Positions 8,637 through 18,800 are shown, counted from the first letter of the stretch. The stretch: DNA of 36,686 nt from Planctomycetota bacterium (GCA_016213895.1 JACQZJ010000074.1:1-36686), one strand, 5' to 3'. The notes: generated from the letters alone by a model not told the origin. Numbers and translations are program-made.

Positions 8637-9623
8637 ATGGCGGAACCTGGCATCAGCACTCGGCCTTGGGCGAGCCTCTCGCTCGACCTCGACAACCTCT
8701 GGTCCTACCTCAGGGTCCACGGCGACGCGGGCTGGGAGTCGTTCCCGAGCTACCTCGACGTGGCCGTGCCGCGCATCCTGGGCTTCCTGGCCGAGCGCAA
8801 TCTCACCGTCACGGTCTTCGTCGTGGGGCAGGACGCGGCGCTCGAGGAGAACCGCGCGCCGCTCGGCGCGCTCGCGGCCGCGGGCCACGAGATCGGCAAC
8901 CACTCGTTCAGCCACGAGCCCTGGCTGCACCTCCTCGAGGAAAGCGCGATCGAGGACGAGATCGTGCGCGCCGAGGAGGCGATCGAGGCCGCGACCGGGC
9001 AGCGGCCGCGCGGCTTCCGCGGACCCGGCTTCAGCCTGAGCCTCGCCGCGCTGCGCGTGCTGGAGAGGCGCGGCTACCTCTATGACAGCTCGACCCTGCC
9101 GACGTTCGCCGGCCCGCTCGCGCGCCTCTACTACCTGATGCGCTCCGACCTGAAGGGCGAGGAGCGGCAGAAGCGCGCGCGCCTCTTCGGCGGGTTCTCC
9201 GAGGGCTTCCGTCCCCTCCGCCCGTACCGCTGGCGCCTGGAGGGCAGCGGCGTGGTCGAGGTGCCGGTGACTACGCTGCCGCTTCTGCGACTGCCCATGC
9301 ACGCGAGCTACGTGCTCTACCTCAGCACCTTCTCGCCCGCGCTGGCGCGGGCGTACTTTGCGCTCGCCGCGCGGCTCTGTCGCACGCTGGGGGTCCGTCC
9401 CTGCCTGCTGCTTCACCCCCTCGACTTCCTGGGCGGCGACGACGTGTCGCGGCTCGACTTCTTCCCGGCCATGCGCCTGCCGGGAGCGGTCAAGCTCGAG
9501 CGGCTCGGCCGCTTGCTCGAAACCTACACGCGCTGCTTCGACGTGCGCCCGCTCGGCGAGTGGGTGCGGAGGACCCTGGAGGAGGGCCCGCTCGCCGAGG
9601 TCGAGCCGCGCTTCGCGCAGTGA
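8637..9623 (+). CDS. Polysaccharide deacetylase (NodB-homology, carbohydrate esterase 4 type)
   Basis: The gene encodes 328 residues and is predicted to remove N- or O-acetyl groups from a polysaccharide. The NodB signature is clear: SLDLDN near the N-terminus (D17 and D19, the catalytic-base/metal aspartates) and GHEIGNHSFSHEP with metal-binding H89 and H93. Then comes RGFRGPGFS, the third motif with the conserved Arg/Pro. There is no signal peptide, which points to a cytoplasmic or membrane-associated substrate such as a lipid-linked glycan. The start is ATG 8637. A GTG at 8571 is in frame but lies on the likely -10 box. Nine bases separate it from the following glycosyltransferase gene, so they should share a message. 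A damaged partial copy of this gene sits at 217-285. Confidence 0.88.
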   Translation: MAEPGISTRPWASLSLDLDNLWSYLRVHGDAGWESFPSYLDVAVPRILGFLAERNLTVTVFVVGQDAALEENRAPLGALAAAGHEIGNHSFSHEPWLHLLEESAIEDEIVRAEEAIEAATGQRPRGFRGPGFSLSLAALRVLERRGYLYDSSTLPTFAGPLARLYYLMRSDLKGEERQKRARLFGGFSEGFRPLRPYRWRLEGSGVVEVPVTTLPLLRLPMHASYVLYLSTFSPALARAYFALAARLCRTLGVRPCLLLHPLDFLGGDDVSRLDFFPAMRLPGAVKLERLGRLLETYTRCFDVRPLGEWVRRTLEEGPLAEVEPRFAQ

Positions 9624-9632
9624 CGAGGACCC

Positions 9633-11288
9633 ATGTCCGGCCGCACGGCGTCCATCATGATCCTGCTGCTCGCCGTGGTCGTGCGGCTGCCGGACGCGCT
9701 GCGGTCCGTGGACGGGACGGTGCTCGACAACGTCGCGTGGCGCGAGTGCGACACGGCCATGATGGCGCGGAACTTCAGCCGCGGCGACATGAACCCGCTC
9801 CGTCCCACGGTCGACTTCGGCGGCGACGGCGAGGGACGGGTGGAGGCGGAGTTCCCGTTCCTGCCCTGGGCGATGGCGCTGTGCTACCAGGTCCTTGGCG
9901 AACGTCCGGAGGCGGGGCGGCTCTTGAACCTCCTGGCGTCGCTCGCCGCCCTGGCCCTCTTCCTGCGGCTCGCCGCGGGCCTTCTGCCTCCCTTCGGCGC
10001 CTTGGCCGCGGGTCTCTTCTTCGCGCTCTCCCCGCTGCCTACCGGGCTCGCCACCTCGCTGCAGCCGGACGGCCTCATGCTGCTCGGGGTGATCGGCGCG
10101 GCGCGCTTCTTCCTGCGCTACGCCGAGGAGCAGCGCGGCCGCGATCTGGCCTGGGCCGCGCTCTTCCTCGCCGCGGCCCTGCTCGCCAAGGCCTCGGCCG
10201 CGCACCTCGGTCTCTTCTTCCTCCTGCTCCTCCTGGGCGGCGGTTCCCGCGCCCTGCTGCGCTCGCCGCTCCTCTGGGTCGTGGGCCTGCTCGCCGTTCT
10301 ACCCGCCGTCCTGTGGTATCTCCACGGCCGCGCCGTGTGGCTGGAGCACGGCAACTCGCTCGGCCTCTCCAGCGAGCAGCACTGGGCCGGCGCCGCGCTC
10401 TTCACCGATCCGCGCTTCGTCATCGGGGTCCTCACGAACCAACTGCGCCACGTGTTTCCTCCGGCCGTGCTGCTGCTCGCCGCCTGGGCCGCGCTGCGCC
10501 TCCGCCACGAGCGCTGCGTGCGGGTCGCCCTCGCCTGGTGGCTGTCCACCGCGGTCTTCTTCCTGCTCTCGGCGCGCACCTCGGGCGATGACTGGGCGTT
10601 CTACTACCACGCCGTCTCGACGCCGGCCGCGGCCCTGCTGTTCGGCGCGGCGGTCGCGGCCCTGGGACGCCGCATGAGCGCCGGTTTGCCGGCAAGGGAG
10701 CGCGGCCTCGGCGCCGTGCTCGCCGCGGCTGCCGCTTGCGCCGGGCTCGCGGTCTTCGTGGCGCCGCGCCTGGCCGCGCTTTTCGGCTGGCCGCTGCTCC
10801 TGGCCCTGAGCGGTCTTCTCGCCTTCCTCGCCGCGATCTGGGCGCTGCGCGGCCGCGCGGCGGGCGCCGGGCTCCTGCTCCTCGTGCTCTGCGCGCCGCA
10901 GAGCCTGCTGCACCTCGGGCTCAAGGTCGCCCTCGCGCGCGCCGGCCCGCGCATGAGCGCTCCGTATCGCGCGGCCCGCGAGATGGCGCCGCTCCTCCAA
11001 GGCGGGGGGCGGATCGCCGTGGCCGGCGATCGCAGCCTGGACGAGGACGGCTGTCCGGTCGATCATCGCGTGCCGTACATGTTCTACTGGCTCGAGCGCC
11101 GCGGCTTCTCGCTGCCTCTCGAGCAGGTCGGCGTGGAGGAGCTGCGCGGCGCGGCGCGGCGCGGGGCGCGCTGGTTCGTCATCGAGAGGTGGCAGCTGCG
11201 CTCCGTTCCCGGCCTGGAGGAGGCGCTTGCCGGCGCGTTTCCGCCGCTCTATGAGGGCGCGGCGGCCAGGCTGTATCGACTCGACTGA
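9633..11288 (+). CDS. Polytopic GT-C glycosyltransferase (family 39/ArnT-like)
   Basis: The gene encodes 551 residues with an N-terminal membrane helix and some ten further hydrophobic segments, followed by a soluble C-terminal part. After the first helix comes an acidic periplasmic loop, WRECDTAMMARN (E38, D40). This is the position of the catalytic acidic residue in GT-C enzymes that use polyprenyl-phosphate sugars. It probably transfers a sugar from a lipid carrier to an envelope acceptor. The tight link to the deacetylase upstream suggests that both work on the same lipid-linked glycan, as ArnT and ArnD do in lipid A modification; this is inference by analogy. The gene is convergent with the DUF1501 gene, 16 bp away, with no obvious terminator between. 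Confidence 0.8.
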   Translation: MSGRTASIMILLLAVVVRLPDALRSVDGTVLDNVAWRECDTAMMARNFSRGDMNPLRPTVDFGGDGEGRVEAEFPFLPWAMALCYQVLGERPEAGRLLNLLASLAALALFLRLAAGLLPPFGALAAGLFFALSPLPTGLATSLQPDGLMLLGVIGAARFFLRYAEEQRGRDLAWAALFLAAALLAKASAAHLGLFFLLLLLGGGSRALLRSPLLWVVGLLAVLPAVLWYLHGRAVWLEHGNSLGLSSEQHWAGAALFTDPRFVIGVLTNQLRHVFPPAVLLLAAWAALRLRHERCVRVALAWWLSTAVFFLLSARTSGDDWAFYYHAVSTPAAALLFGAAVAALGRRMSAGLPARERGLGAVLAAAAACAGLAVFVAPRLAALFGWPLLLALSGLLAFLAAIWALRGRAAGAGLLLLVLCAPQSLLHLGLKVALARAGPRMSAPYRAAREMAPLLQGGGRIAVAGDRSLDEDGCPVDHRVPYMFYWLERRGFSLPLEQVGVEELRGAARRGARWFVIERWQLRSVPGLEEALAGAFPPLYEGAAARLYRLD

Positions 11289-11304
11289 AGCGCGGTCGGC
11301 CGGA

Positions 11305-12519
11305 TCAGGGGCGCAGCAGGTCGAGCGGCGCGAACTCCTCGCCGAGCACTGCCCTGGCGTCGAAGCCCAGCCACTTCTCGAGCACCGTGGCGTACACGCG
11401 GCGGAAGTCCGTGTGGTGCTTCGGCGCGTCGTCCACCAGGTCGGTGAGGCTCGGGTGCGGGCCGGCGAGGCCGCCTTTCAGGCCGCCGCCAACCAGGAAG
11501 AGCGGCGCAGCCTCGCCGTGCCCGGTGCCGCGGCGGCCGTTTTCGCTCACGGTGCGGCCGAACTCCGAGAAGGTCATGAGCAGGACGCGCGGGAGGGCGC
11601 CGATCCGCCGCAGGTCGCGCATGAAGGCGGCCACCGATTCGGCGAGCTGCCTGAGCAGGGCGCAGTGGTTGCCGAGCTGGTTGGCGTGGTTGTCGAAGCC
11701 GCCGATGCCGCCGCCCCCCAGCTCGCAGTAGATGATGCGCACCCCGATGTCGGCTTCGATCAGCCGCGCAGCCTGGTGCAGGTCCTGGGCGAGCGAGAAG
11801 GACGGGTAGCCGGCCGCGCCGCTGTCCTGCCTGGCGAGCGGCTCGAGCCGCAGGCTGTTGGAGCGTGCGCGGCGATCGACTGCGCGCACGTGCTCGAGAA
11901 GCGGATTGTCGCTCGGCGAGCTTCCGTGCTCCTGCGCTTCGCGCAGCACCAGCTCCTCGAGCGAACGCAGCGCCGGCACGACCGTCGCTTCCGCGCTCAG
12001 GCCGAAGGGTCGCGGGATGGAGCCCACGAACGCGGCCGGCACGCCCGGGCCATCCACGTTCCACGCCAGGTCCGCGGCCCGGCCGAGCCAGCCGCCTGGA
12101 GCACCGCGCGCTTCGCAGTCGGCCGTGTGCCAGGCGCGCATCGCGCCGTCGTGGTCGCGGTCCTGGCGCGGGTAGCCCACGCCCTGGACGATGCTCAAGA
12201 GCTCCTCGTCGAAAAGCCCCCGGAACTCCTTCATGTCCGGATGGAAGCCGAGGTCCGCGCTGATGCGGTGGAGCGTCGCGGCCGGCAGGCGCAGGGTCGA
12301 GCGGCTGCGGCCGTAGACGTCGTCGGTGAAGGGCACCACCGTGTTCAGCCCGTCGTTGCCGCCGGTGAGCTGCACCACGACCAGGACCGTGTCGCGCTCC
12401 TGTGCGCGCTGCGCGGCCGCGAGCGCGCGTGCAAGGAAGCCCGGCACGCCGCTCGCGAACGAGGCGAGCGCCGAGGCGCCGAGCGAGGCCTTCAGGAAGT
12501 GGCGGCGCGAGGTCGGCAT
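11305..12519 (-). CDS. DUF1501 family protein, Tat-exported
   Basis: The gene encodes 404 residues of the DUF1501 family, which belongs to the alkaline-phosphatase/sulfatase-like fold and is abundant in Planctomycetota. Its reaction is unknown. A twin-arginine signal is visible at the start (TSRRHFLKASLG, followed by a hydrophobic, Ala-rich stretch). Family blocks seen include VVVQLTGGNDGLNTVVP, YCELGGGGIGGFDNH, LMTFSEFGRTVSENG and a GTGHGEAAPLFLVGG segment. The start ATG at 12519 is preceded by GGGAGGA with good spacing. It is last in a minus-strand row after DUF1800 (16 bp gap), the standard genomic pairing of these two families. The products are thought to work together outside the cytoplasm, but no substrate can be inferred here. 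Confidence 0.9.
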   Translation of the reverse strand: MPTSRRHFLKASLGASALASFASGVPGFLARALAAAQRAQERDTVLVVVQLTGGNDGLNTVVPFTDDVYGRSRSTLRLPAATLHRISADLGFHPDMKEFRGLFDEELLSIVQGVGYPRQDRDHDGAMRAWHTADCEARGAPGGWLGRAADLAWNVDGPGVPAAFVGSIPRPFGLSAEATVVPALRSLEELVLREAQEHGSSPSDNPLLEHVRAVDRRARSNSLRLEPLARQDSGAAGYPSFSLAQDLHQAARLIEADIGVRIIYCELGGGGIGGFDNHANQLGNHCALLRQLAESVAAFMRDLRRIGALPRVLLMTFSEFGRTVSENGRRGTGHGEAAPLFLVGGGLKGGLAGPHPSLTDLVDDAPKHHTDFRRVYATVLEKWLGFDARAVLGEEFAPLDLLRP

Positions 12520-12535
12520 GGCGTTCCTCCCGGAT

Positions 12536-13930
12536 TCAGGCCAGTTGATACTCGGGGAAGCGCGCGAGCGCGCGGGCGAGAGCGCGCGCAGCGGCGGCCG
12601 GCCCGCCGCTCGTTCCGTGCACGGCCTGGAGCAGCGCGCCGGCGTCGAGGTCTCTGTCGCCCTGCAGGAGGAGGTCCACCAGGAAGCGCGCGGCCGAATC
12701 CTCCCGCTCGCAGCCGTGGCGGCGCGCGACCTGGTGCGGATCGAGGCGGTCGCCGTAGCGTCCCGCGCCCCGCAGCAGGTCCGCGGCCAGGTTGTGCCGC
12801 CTCGCCAACGTGGCCTCGTCGATCCAGCGCCGGCCTCCGGCCCAGCCCTTCGCCGCGGGCGGTCGGAACAGCTCCTGGCCGAGCGCGGCCAGGTCTTTCG
12901 CCAGCTCCGTGGTGGAGACCACGCCCTCGAGGGCGATGACCAGGCCGAGCGCGTACTCGATCGGGCTCTTGACCTTGCGGCGATAGGCCCGCGCCGAGAA
13001 GAACAGGTTCGAGCGCAGCACGGTCTCCACGAGCTTGCCGAAGTCGTGCTCGTGCGCGAACGCCGCGGCCAGCGGCGCAATGAGCGCACGTTCCGGCTCG
13101 TCCTCGTCCGCGATCAGCCAGCGACAGAGCTTCTGCGCCAGCCTCTCCGCCGTGGCCGGCTGCTCGAGCAGGACGTCGATGAGGTCGTCGCCGGCGAAGC
13201 TCCCCTGCCGGCCCAGGATGCGCTTCACGCCCGCGTCGTGCTCGCGCGCCACGAAGGCGTAGCGGCCGTCGCGCACGAAGCCGCCGGTCAGGGCGCGCGC
13301 GGCCTCCTGCACGTCCTCTTGCGAGAAGGCGCCCGGGCCCAGCGTCACGTTCTCCAGCAGGTGCCGCGCGAGCCGCTCGTTCGGCCGGGAGCGGTGGCTT
13401 TGCTCGGCGCCGTGGCCGAGCAGCGTGGCCGGGTCGCGAAGGAGCGACGCGAGCAGGATTCTCGTGTCGCCCAGGGCCTGGCTGCGCAGCAGGCGGACGT
13501 GCTCCTGGAGGAGGCGCGCGCTGCCGGCGCGGGAGCCGTCCGCGGCCACGTGCCCGAGCCAGAAGAGGGTCGTCTTCTCCTGCAGCGGGTGGGGCGTCTC
13601 GAGCATGCGCCGCAGCCACCAGCCGCGGAGCGCGTGCTCGCCGCCGGCGTCAGCCGCGGCAGCCTCGTGCTCGTCGAAGGCGCGGTCGAAGGCCGCTGCG
13701 TCGGCTTCGGGCCGGAGCAGCACGTCGATCGTCCGCTGCGGGCCGGCCGCGAACGCCTGCTGGAGGCGCGCATGGCTCGCGCCGAAGCCCGCGCGCCGCA
13801 GCAGGTGCGCGGCCAGCGCCAGATTCCAGGGCCGGCCGTCGCCCGGCTGGTACGGCTGCCAGGCCTGCTCCGGATCGGCGGGCGCCGGGCCGGCTTCGGA
13901 CCCGCGGGAGAGGGTCGTGCGAGCGGTCAT
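12536..13930 (-). CDS. DUF1800 family protein
   Basis: The gene encodes 464 residues matching the DUF1800 pattern: an early HLLRRAGFGAS motif, then ENVTLGPGAFSQEDVQEAARALTG in the middle, LCRWLIADEDEP and a VKSPIEYALG block. The function of the family is not known. No signal peptide or Tat motif is visible at the start (MTARTTLSRGSEAG), although its DUF1501 partner carries a Tat signal. Co-export as a folded complex is conceivable but speculative. The gene lies 28 bp after the DUF3352-like gene and 16 bp before DUF1501, which argues for one operon. The C-terminal tail is Ala/Arg rich. No frameshift or internal stop is seen. Confidence 0.88.
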   Translation of the reverse strand: MTARTTLSRGSEAGPAPADPEQAWQPYQPGDGRPWNLALAAHLLRRAGFGASHARLQQAFAAGPQRTIDVLLRPEADAAAFDRAFDEHEAAAADAGGEHALRGWWLRRMLETPHPLQEKTTLFWLGHVAADGSRAGSARLLQEHVRLLRSQALGDTRILLASLLRDPATLLGHGAEQSHRSRPNERLARHLLENVTLGPGAFSQEDVQEAARALTGGFVRDGRYAFVAREHDAGVKRILGRQGSFAGDDLIDVLLEQPATAERLAQKLCRWLIADEDEPERALIAPLAAAFAHEHDFGKLVETVLRSNLFFSARAYRRKVKSPIEYALGLVIALEGVVSTTELAKDLAALGQELFRPPAAKGWAGGRRWIDEATLARRHNLAADLLRGAGRYGDRLDPHQVARRHGCEREDSAARFLVDLLLQGDRDLDAGALLQAVHGTSGGPAAAARALARALARFPEYQLA

Positions 13931-13958
13931 GTCTGGTCTCTTTCCGGCGCGGGCGCCC

Positions 13959-15725
13959 TCAGCGCGCCGGCGCCTCGACGTTCAGCCGGGCGGCGGCGCG
14001 GAAGCGCGTGGCGCCCTGGAGCGAGCCGGCGCAGAGCTCCAGGCGATCCACGAGCCGCGCCAGGGCGATGAACGTGCTGACCTCGGCCTCGGCTTCTTCC
14101 ATCGTGTGGCCCTTCTCGATCATGTTCTGCCGCACGAGCGTGGCGTGATTGGCTTCGAGGAGCGAGGCGAGCTGGCCGCCGTCAAGCTCGATCAGGGTGT
14201 CGGCGCCGGCGAGGGGCGCCTGCCGCGCGTCCTGGTCGAGGGCGTCGAGGATGTCGCGCGCGAGCCCCTCGGAGGAGCTGAGGATCAGGTGGTCGCCGCG
14301 GAGCGCCAGCGCGGGCCGGAAGTTGAAGCGCTGGTGCAGGCGCGCGCGGTCCTCGGCGCCGGCGGACGAGAAGTAGGCCACGGTCATGCGCGTGTCGCCG
14401 TGCGTGACGCGGTCGATGATCAGGCCGGGCAGGGCCTGCTGGCCGCGCGTGAAGTTGATGAGCCCGAGCGCCTTCTGCCAGGCTTCCTCGATCACCTCGG
14501 CGAACTCCTCGGGCTCGTCGAGCTCGAGGACGGCGGCGAACGCGGGCAGCTGGACGAGCGGCGTGCCGATGGCAAGATCGTACTCCTGCTCCGCGACGAC
14601 CAGGCGCATGGCGGGCCGGGCCTGGGCGAGCACCTCGCCGGTCAGCTCGCGGCCGGTGAAGAAGATGCCCATCATGTTCTCGAAGAAGATCAGCTCGGAG
14701 GTGCGCTCCGGGAAGAGGTCGTCCTTGGCCGCGTAGAAGCGCGCCAGGTCGCGGTACAGGCTGATGGCGGCCACGCGCCGGGGGAGAGCGAGATGGGGCA
14801 GGGCGCCGTCCCCGGGAGCGGCTGGCAGGGCGAAGGCCGCTGGGCCTTGCGGGTCGCGCTCGATCTCGTTCAGCGTGGCCTCGAGGACGAGCGCGTCTTG
14901 CTCGATGCGCAGCGCGCCCGCCAGCCAGGAGGACTGGCGCAGCGCCTCAGCCATGCCGGAAAGCAGCAGGGCCGCGAGCGGGTTCCGGCGGTTCTCCTCG
15001 AGCGCGCGCTGGACGCGGGGGGCGCGCCCCAAGCGCGCGAGGTCGAGGTAGAGGCACGCGGCCGCGTCCTGCAGGGCGGCGAGGCGCGCGGCCTGGAACG
15101 CGGGCACGGTCGCGAGGCTCGCGCCGGCGTCGCCGGCCTGCAGCTCCAGCGCGGCGCGGAGCGCTTCCTGGCTGCTGGCGAGGACCAGGCGCGTGCCGAT
15201 GAGCGCGTGCGCGCCCTTGTCGTCGAACGTCCAGCAGGTGACGCCGGCATGCTCGCTGGATGACACGCGCTCCGCCTTGCCCTGCTTCTCGGCCTCGGCG
15301 CGCGCGATGCCGAGCAGGACGCCGTGAAGGCTCTGCAGCATGTCCGCGTCGCTGCCGTCGACGATGAGGAGCGCCGCGCCGCCCGGGCAGAGCGCGAAGG
15401 AGAAGCCGCCGCTCGTGAGGCGCGCGAGGGCGCTCCGCCAGTCGGTCTCGAGGTCGGCTTCCAGCAGCTTGACCAGGCCGAGGAAGTCCTGGAATTCCTT
15501 GGTCTCTTCGTTTCGCCGGTAGGCCGGCAGGCTCGTGACCAGCGCGGTCGCCTTCTCGCCGCAGAGCATCTCCAAGAGCGGCGCCGGGCGGAGAATTTCG
15601 AGAGCGAAGACCGCGTCCTCCGGGATCCAGCTCGCGGCCGGCGCACGTACCTCCTCTTGCGCCCCGGCTGGTCGCGGGCAGAGGAGCAGCAGCGACGCCA
15701 GGAACAGGACATCTCTCAGCTTCAT
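13959..15725 (-). CDS. Secreted protein of unknown function, DUF3352-like
   Basis: The gene encodes 588 residues with a signal peptide (MKLRDVLFLASLLLLCPRPAGA, cleavage before QEE). The body alternates helices and strands with recurring phrases: a lead-in WIPEDAVFALEI, then 'ALxxRLxSGGFSFALCPGGAALLIVDG', 'ALIGTRLVLASSQEALRAAL' and 'ALRGDHLILSSSEGLARDIL'. These are typical of planctomycete DUF3352-like proteins. The assignment is tentative. The ATG at 15725 was chosen over a longer open frame because it has GGAGGAAG just upstream and starts exactly at the signal peptide. It is the first gene of the tight run with DUF1800 and DUF1501. A 151-bp gap separates it from the glycosidase gene upstream, which may still be in the same transcription unit. 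Confidence 0.72.
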   Translation of the reverse strand: MKLRDVLFLASLLLLCPRPAGAQEEVRAPAASWIPEDAVFALEILRPAPLLEMLCGEKATALVTSLPAYRRNEETKEFQDFLGLVKLLEADLETDWRSALARLTSGGFSFALCPGGAALLIVDGSDADMLQSLHGVLLGIARAEAEKQGKAERVSSSEHAGVTCWTFDDKGAHALIGTRLVLASSQEALRAALELQAGDAGASLATVPAFQAARLAALQDAAACLYLDLARLGRAPRVQRALEENRRNPLAALLLSGMAEALRQSSWLAGALRIEQDALVLEATLNEIERDPQGPAAFALPAAPGDGALPHLALPRRVAAISLYRDLARFYAAKDDLFPERTSELIFFENMMGIFFTGRELTGEVLAQARPAMRLVVAEQEYDLAIGTPLVQLPAFAAVLELDEPEEFAEVIEEAWQKALGLINFTRGQQALPGLIIDRVTHGDTRMTVAYFSSAGAEDRARLHQRFNFRPALALRGDHLILSSSEGLARDILDALDQDARQAPLAGADTLIELDGGQLASLLEANHATLVRQNMIEKGHTMEEAEAEVSTFIALARLVDRLELCAGSLQGATRFRAAARLNVEAPAR

Positions 15726-15876
15726 GAGCTTCCTCCGGCGGCTTCGCGCCGCGGCCGCGACCACGAGCCTACGCCGCTCGCGCGCACTCGGTAACGATGC
15801 GCGCAAGAGGAAAGGGCAGGGGGATCCGAGGAAAACCCGCGCTGGGCGGACCGCAGGTCCCCGGACGCGCCCCTGC
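15726..15876. other. Gap between glycosidase and DUF3352-like gene
   Basis: No gene, terminator with a T-run or strong promoter could be identified. Only short GC-rich inverted repeats are present (for example GACC/GGTC around 15850). Confidence 0.4.
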
Positions 15877-18800
15877 CTACTCGATCGGGAGCACGACGAG
15901 CCCGGAGAAGCCGAGATCCGGCGCCGGGGTGAGGTGGTAGCCGAAGGCCTGGAAGTAGACGGTGACGCCGAGGAGCGCCGGGGCCTTCGGAACGAACAGG
16001 GAGAAGCTCGCGGCGCCCGCGGCGTCGAGGAGCCCGTTCGCGACCGCGATGCTCTGGTGCGGCGGGACGAGCAGGTTGCCGTAGGGCGGAAGGGGCAGGT
16101 AGAAGGGCGCCGCGGCCGCGAGCAGGCCGAAGACGTCGAAGGGATCGCCGCCGCCGAGCGTGACGGAGGAGGATCTGCCCAGAAGAAGGGGCGCGATGGA
16201 CAGATCGAGCGCGGGCGCGCCGGCCAGCGCGTAGTTCAGCTCGAGCACGGGCGCGGCGCCGGCGCTGGCGTCGTTCCAGCCATAGGCGCTGCCGGGCGCG
16301 ATGCTCCCCTCGGTGACCACGAACCCGACGCGGTTGCCCGGCTGCCAGTCGGGTCGCGCGACGATGACCTGCGCCAGTTGATCGAGTGGCGGCGTGGCGT
16401 GGACGCTGCCGGCGCTCCAGGCAAGGCCCGCGGGCCAGCTCACGACCTGGGAGCGCACCGGCTGGTGGTCGAGCAGGTCGATGGCCTGTCCGTCCACGAA
16501 GGGCGGGCAGTCGCCGGCGTCGAACACGCGGATCTCGAGCGCGCCGTTCGCGTCGGGGTTCTGGAAGGGGCCGGCGGTGACGCGCACCACGGCCGAGGTG
16601 ATGGTGGCGAAGCGCGGCACGGGCAGGGAGAAGATGAAGCCCGCCGAGTTCGCGTCCGCGTCGTTCGAGACGTAGTCGTTCGGGTCGGAGGCCGAGAAGC
16701 CGGAGACGCGCACCACGTCCTGCACCGAGGTCGCGTCGCTCGAGTCCGCGGCCAGGCCCAAGGCGAGGCGCACGAGGGCGGCGGGCGTGGCCTCGGCGGC
16801 GGGCGAGGGCGGCCCCTCCTGGCGGGCGTCGCGCGCGCGCACCTCGTAGACGTAGGGCACGCCGTTCTGGACCGTGTAGTCGCTGAAGAACTCGACGCGC
16901 GGCGTCTCGGCGATGAACGCGAAGGCGTGCGGCCCGGGCCCGCCCAGACTCCGGTAGACGCGGTACCCGGCGACGTCGAGGGCGTTCACCGGAGTCCAGG
17001 CCAGGTGGACCTGGTATGAGCCCGGCGCGGCGATGAGGCTCGCCGGCGCCGGAGGCGGCGCGTCCCGCGGAGTGGCCGCGGCCTCGTTCGAATCCGCGCT
17101 CTCGAGCGCGGCGTCGTGGGAGCGGACGACGTAGTAATACGCGACGCCGGGATGGGCGCGATCATCGATGAAGCCCGGCGCCGGCCCGGCTTCCGCGATG
17201 GGCTGGTAGGGCCCGCCCGAGAGCGGGCCGCGATAGACGCTGTAGCCCGCGACGTCCGGATCCAGCGGCGGATTCCACGTCAGGTGCACGGCATTGTCCG
17301 CGGCGAGCGCCGTGAGCCCGGCCGGCGCGTCGGGCGGGGCGTCGCCCGTGAGCACGGAGAGCGCGCCGCGCGCCGGGCCTTCCATGCCGGCGCCGTTCAC
17401 GGCGGTCACCCGATACGAGTACGCCATGTGCGGGTGCAGGTGGGGATCGACCAGGGTAGTCACGTTCCCGCCGACCGTCTTCCACAGGCCGATCGGTTCA
17501 TTGCCGGCCGCGCGATGCACGCGGTAGCCGGTCACGCCCGACTCCGGGTCGAAGGCCGCACCCCAGGAGAGGGCGACCTCCTGCCCGCGGGCCGTGGCCT
17601 TCACCCAGGGCGGTGCGCCGGGCGGCGTGCGGTCGAAGGTCACGGTCACGGTGGTCGTCGCCGTGGACGGCCGGTGCTTGTGGTCGTCGACCACGAGCTG
17701 GAAGGCGAGCAGTCCCTCGGCGGCGCTGCCCACCTGCGGCGCGACGAAGCTCGCCAGCGGCGTGCCGCCCCCGGACAGGCGCACGCGCTTGCCGGAGATC
17801 TGGAACCAACGGAACTCGGGCGCGTCGTCGCTGTCCGTGCTGGCCCTGCCGTCGAGCGTCACCGTCTGTCCGGGCGCGACCATGTGGTTGAGCCCGGCAT
17901 TCGCGATGGGCGCGGCGTTCGTGCTCCCCGGAACGAGGCGCAGCGTGGTGAATCCGCGCGCCGGCACGGCCGCGCTCACCACGCCGTCCACGGGCGCGAG
18001 GGGCGCGAGGTCCCTCTCGAGCAGGTCGGTGGCGCAGGACTGGCCCACGGCGAAGCGCCCGGCCGCGAGCATGGCGCTCGCGCCGGAGAGGCCGGCGTCC
18101 CAGAGGCGCGCCACGTAGCCGTTCGCCGGCCCCTCCTCGGCCACCTTGAAGGCGGTGAGCAGGGCACTGCCCGGAGAGACCTCGAGGAAGGACAGGAAGT
18201 CGCCCGGCAGGTCGCCGGCCTGATCGGCGGGCAGGGGGAGCGCGCGCGGCCGGCGCAGGCCGGTGAGCGCGTGGCGTGCGTTCGCCGGACCGTCGAACGG
18301 CCCGAGGTAGCCCTGCACCACGAAACGGAAGCGGAACTGCGTCTCGTCGTCCTGGTCGCCGAGCCAGGCCAGGTCGCCGTTCGGCGGCGAGTTGTCGAAG
18401 CCGATGAAGTTCACGCGCGGCGAGGCGACTTGAGGGTCGTACCAGACCGTGCTGGCGCCGAGGGACAGCATGTACGTGTCCGGCGCGGCCACGCGCACGC
18501 CCCCTTCCGCTCCCTTGGCGTCGGTTCCGTGCAGGTCGGCCCAGCGCTGCATGGCGAAGTAGCCCATGGTGCTGCCCGGCAGATGGTCTCCGGGCGGACT
18601 CTGCGTGGCGTAGCCGGGCCGCGTCACGGCCGCGCCCGCCTCGTAGCGGTGCTGCACGGCGCTGAAGTTCCAGGGGAAGTCGAAGCGTACCTCGTCGCTC
18701 GTGTCCGAGCCCGGCGGGCGCGTGACCGCGTTGTCGAACTCCACCCGGTCCACGCCGCCATGCAGCGTGATCGTGGTCACAGAGCTGCGCCCTGCCGCGC

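Noticed and set aside
11227-15263. Long plus-strand frames over the DUF1501/DUF1800/DUF3352-like genes
   Set aside because: They are Arg/Ala-rich shadows of three well-supported minus-strand genes.
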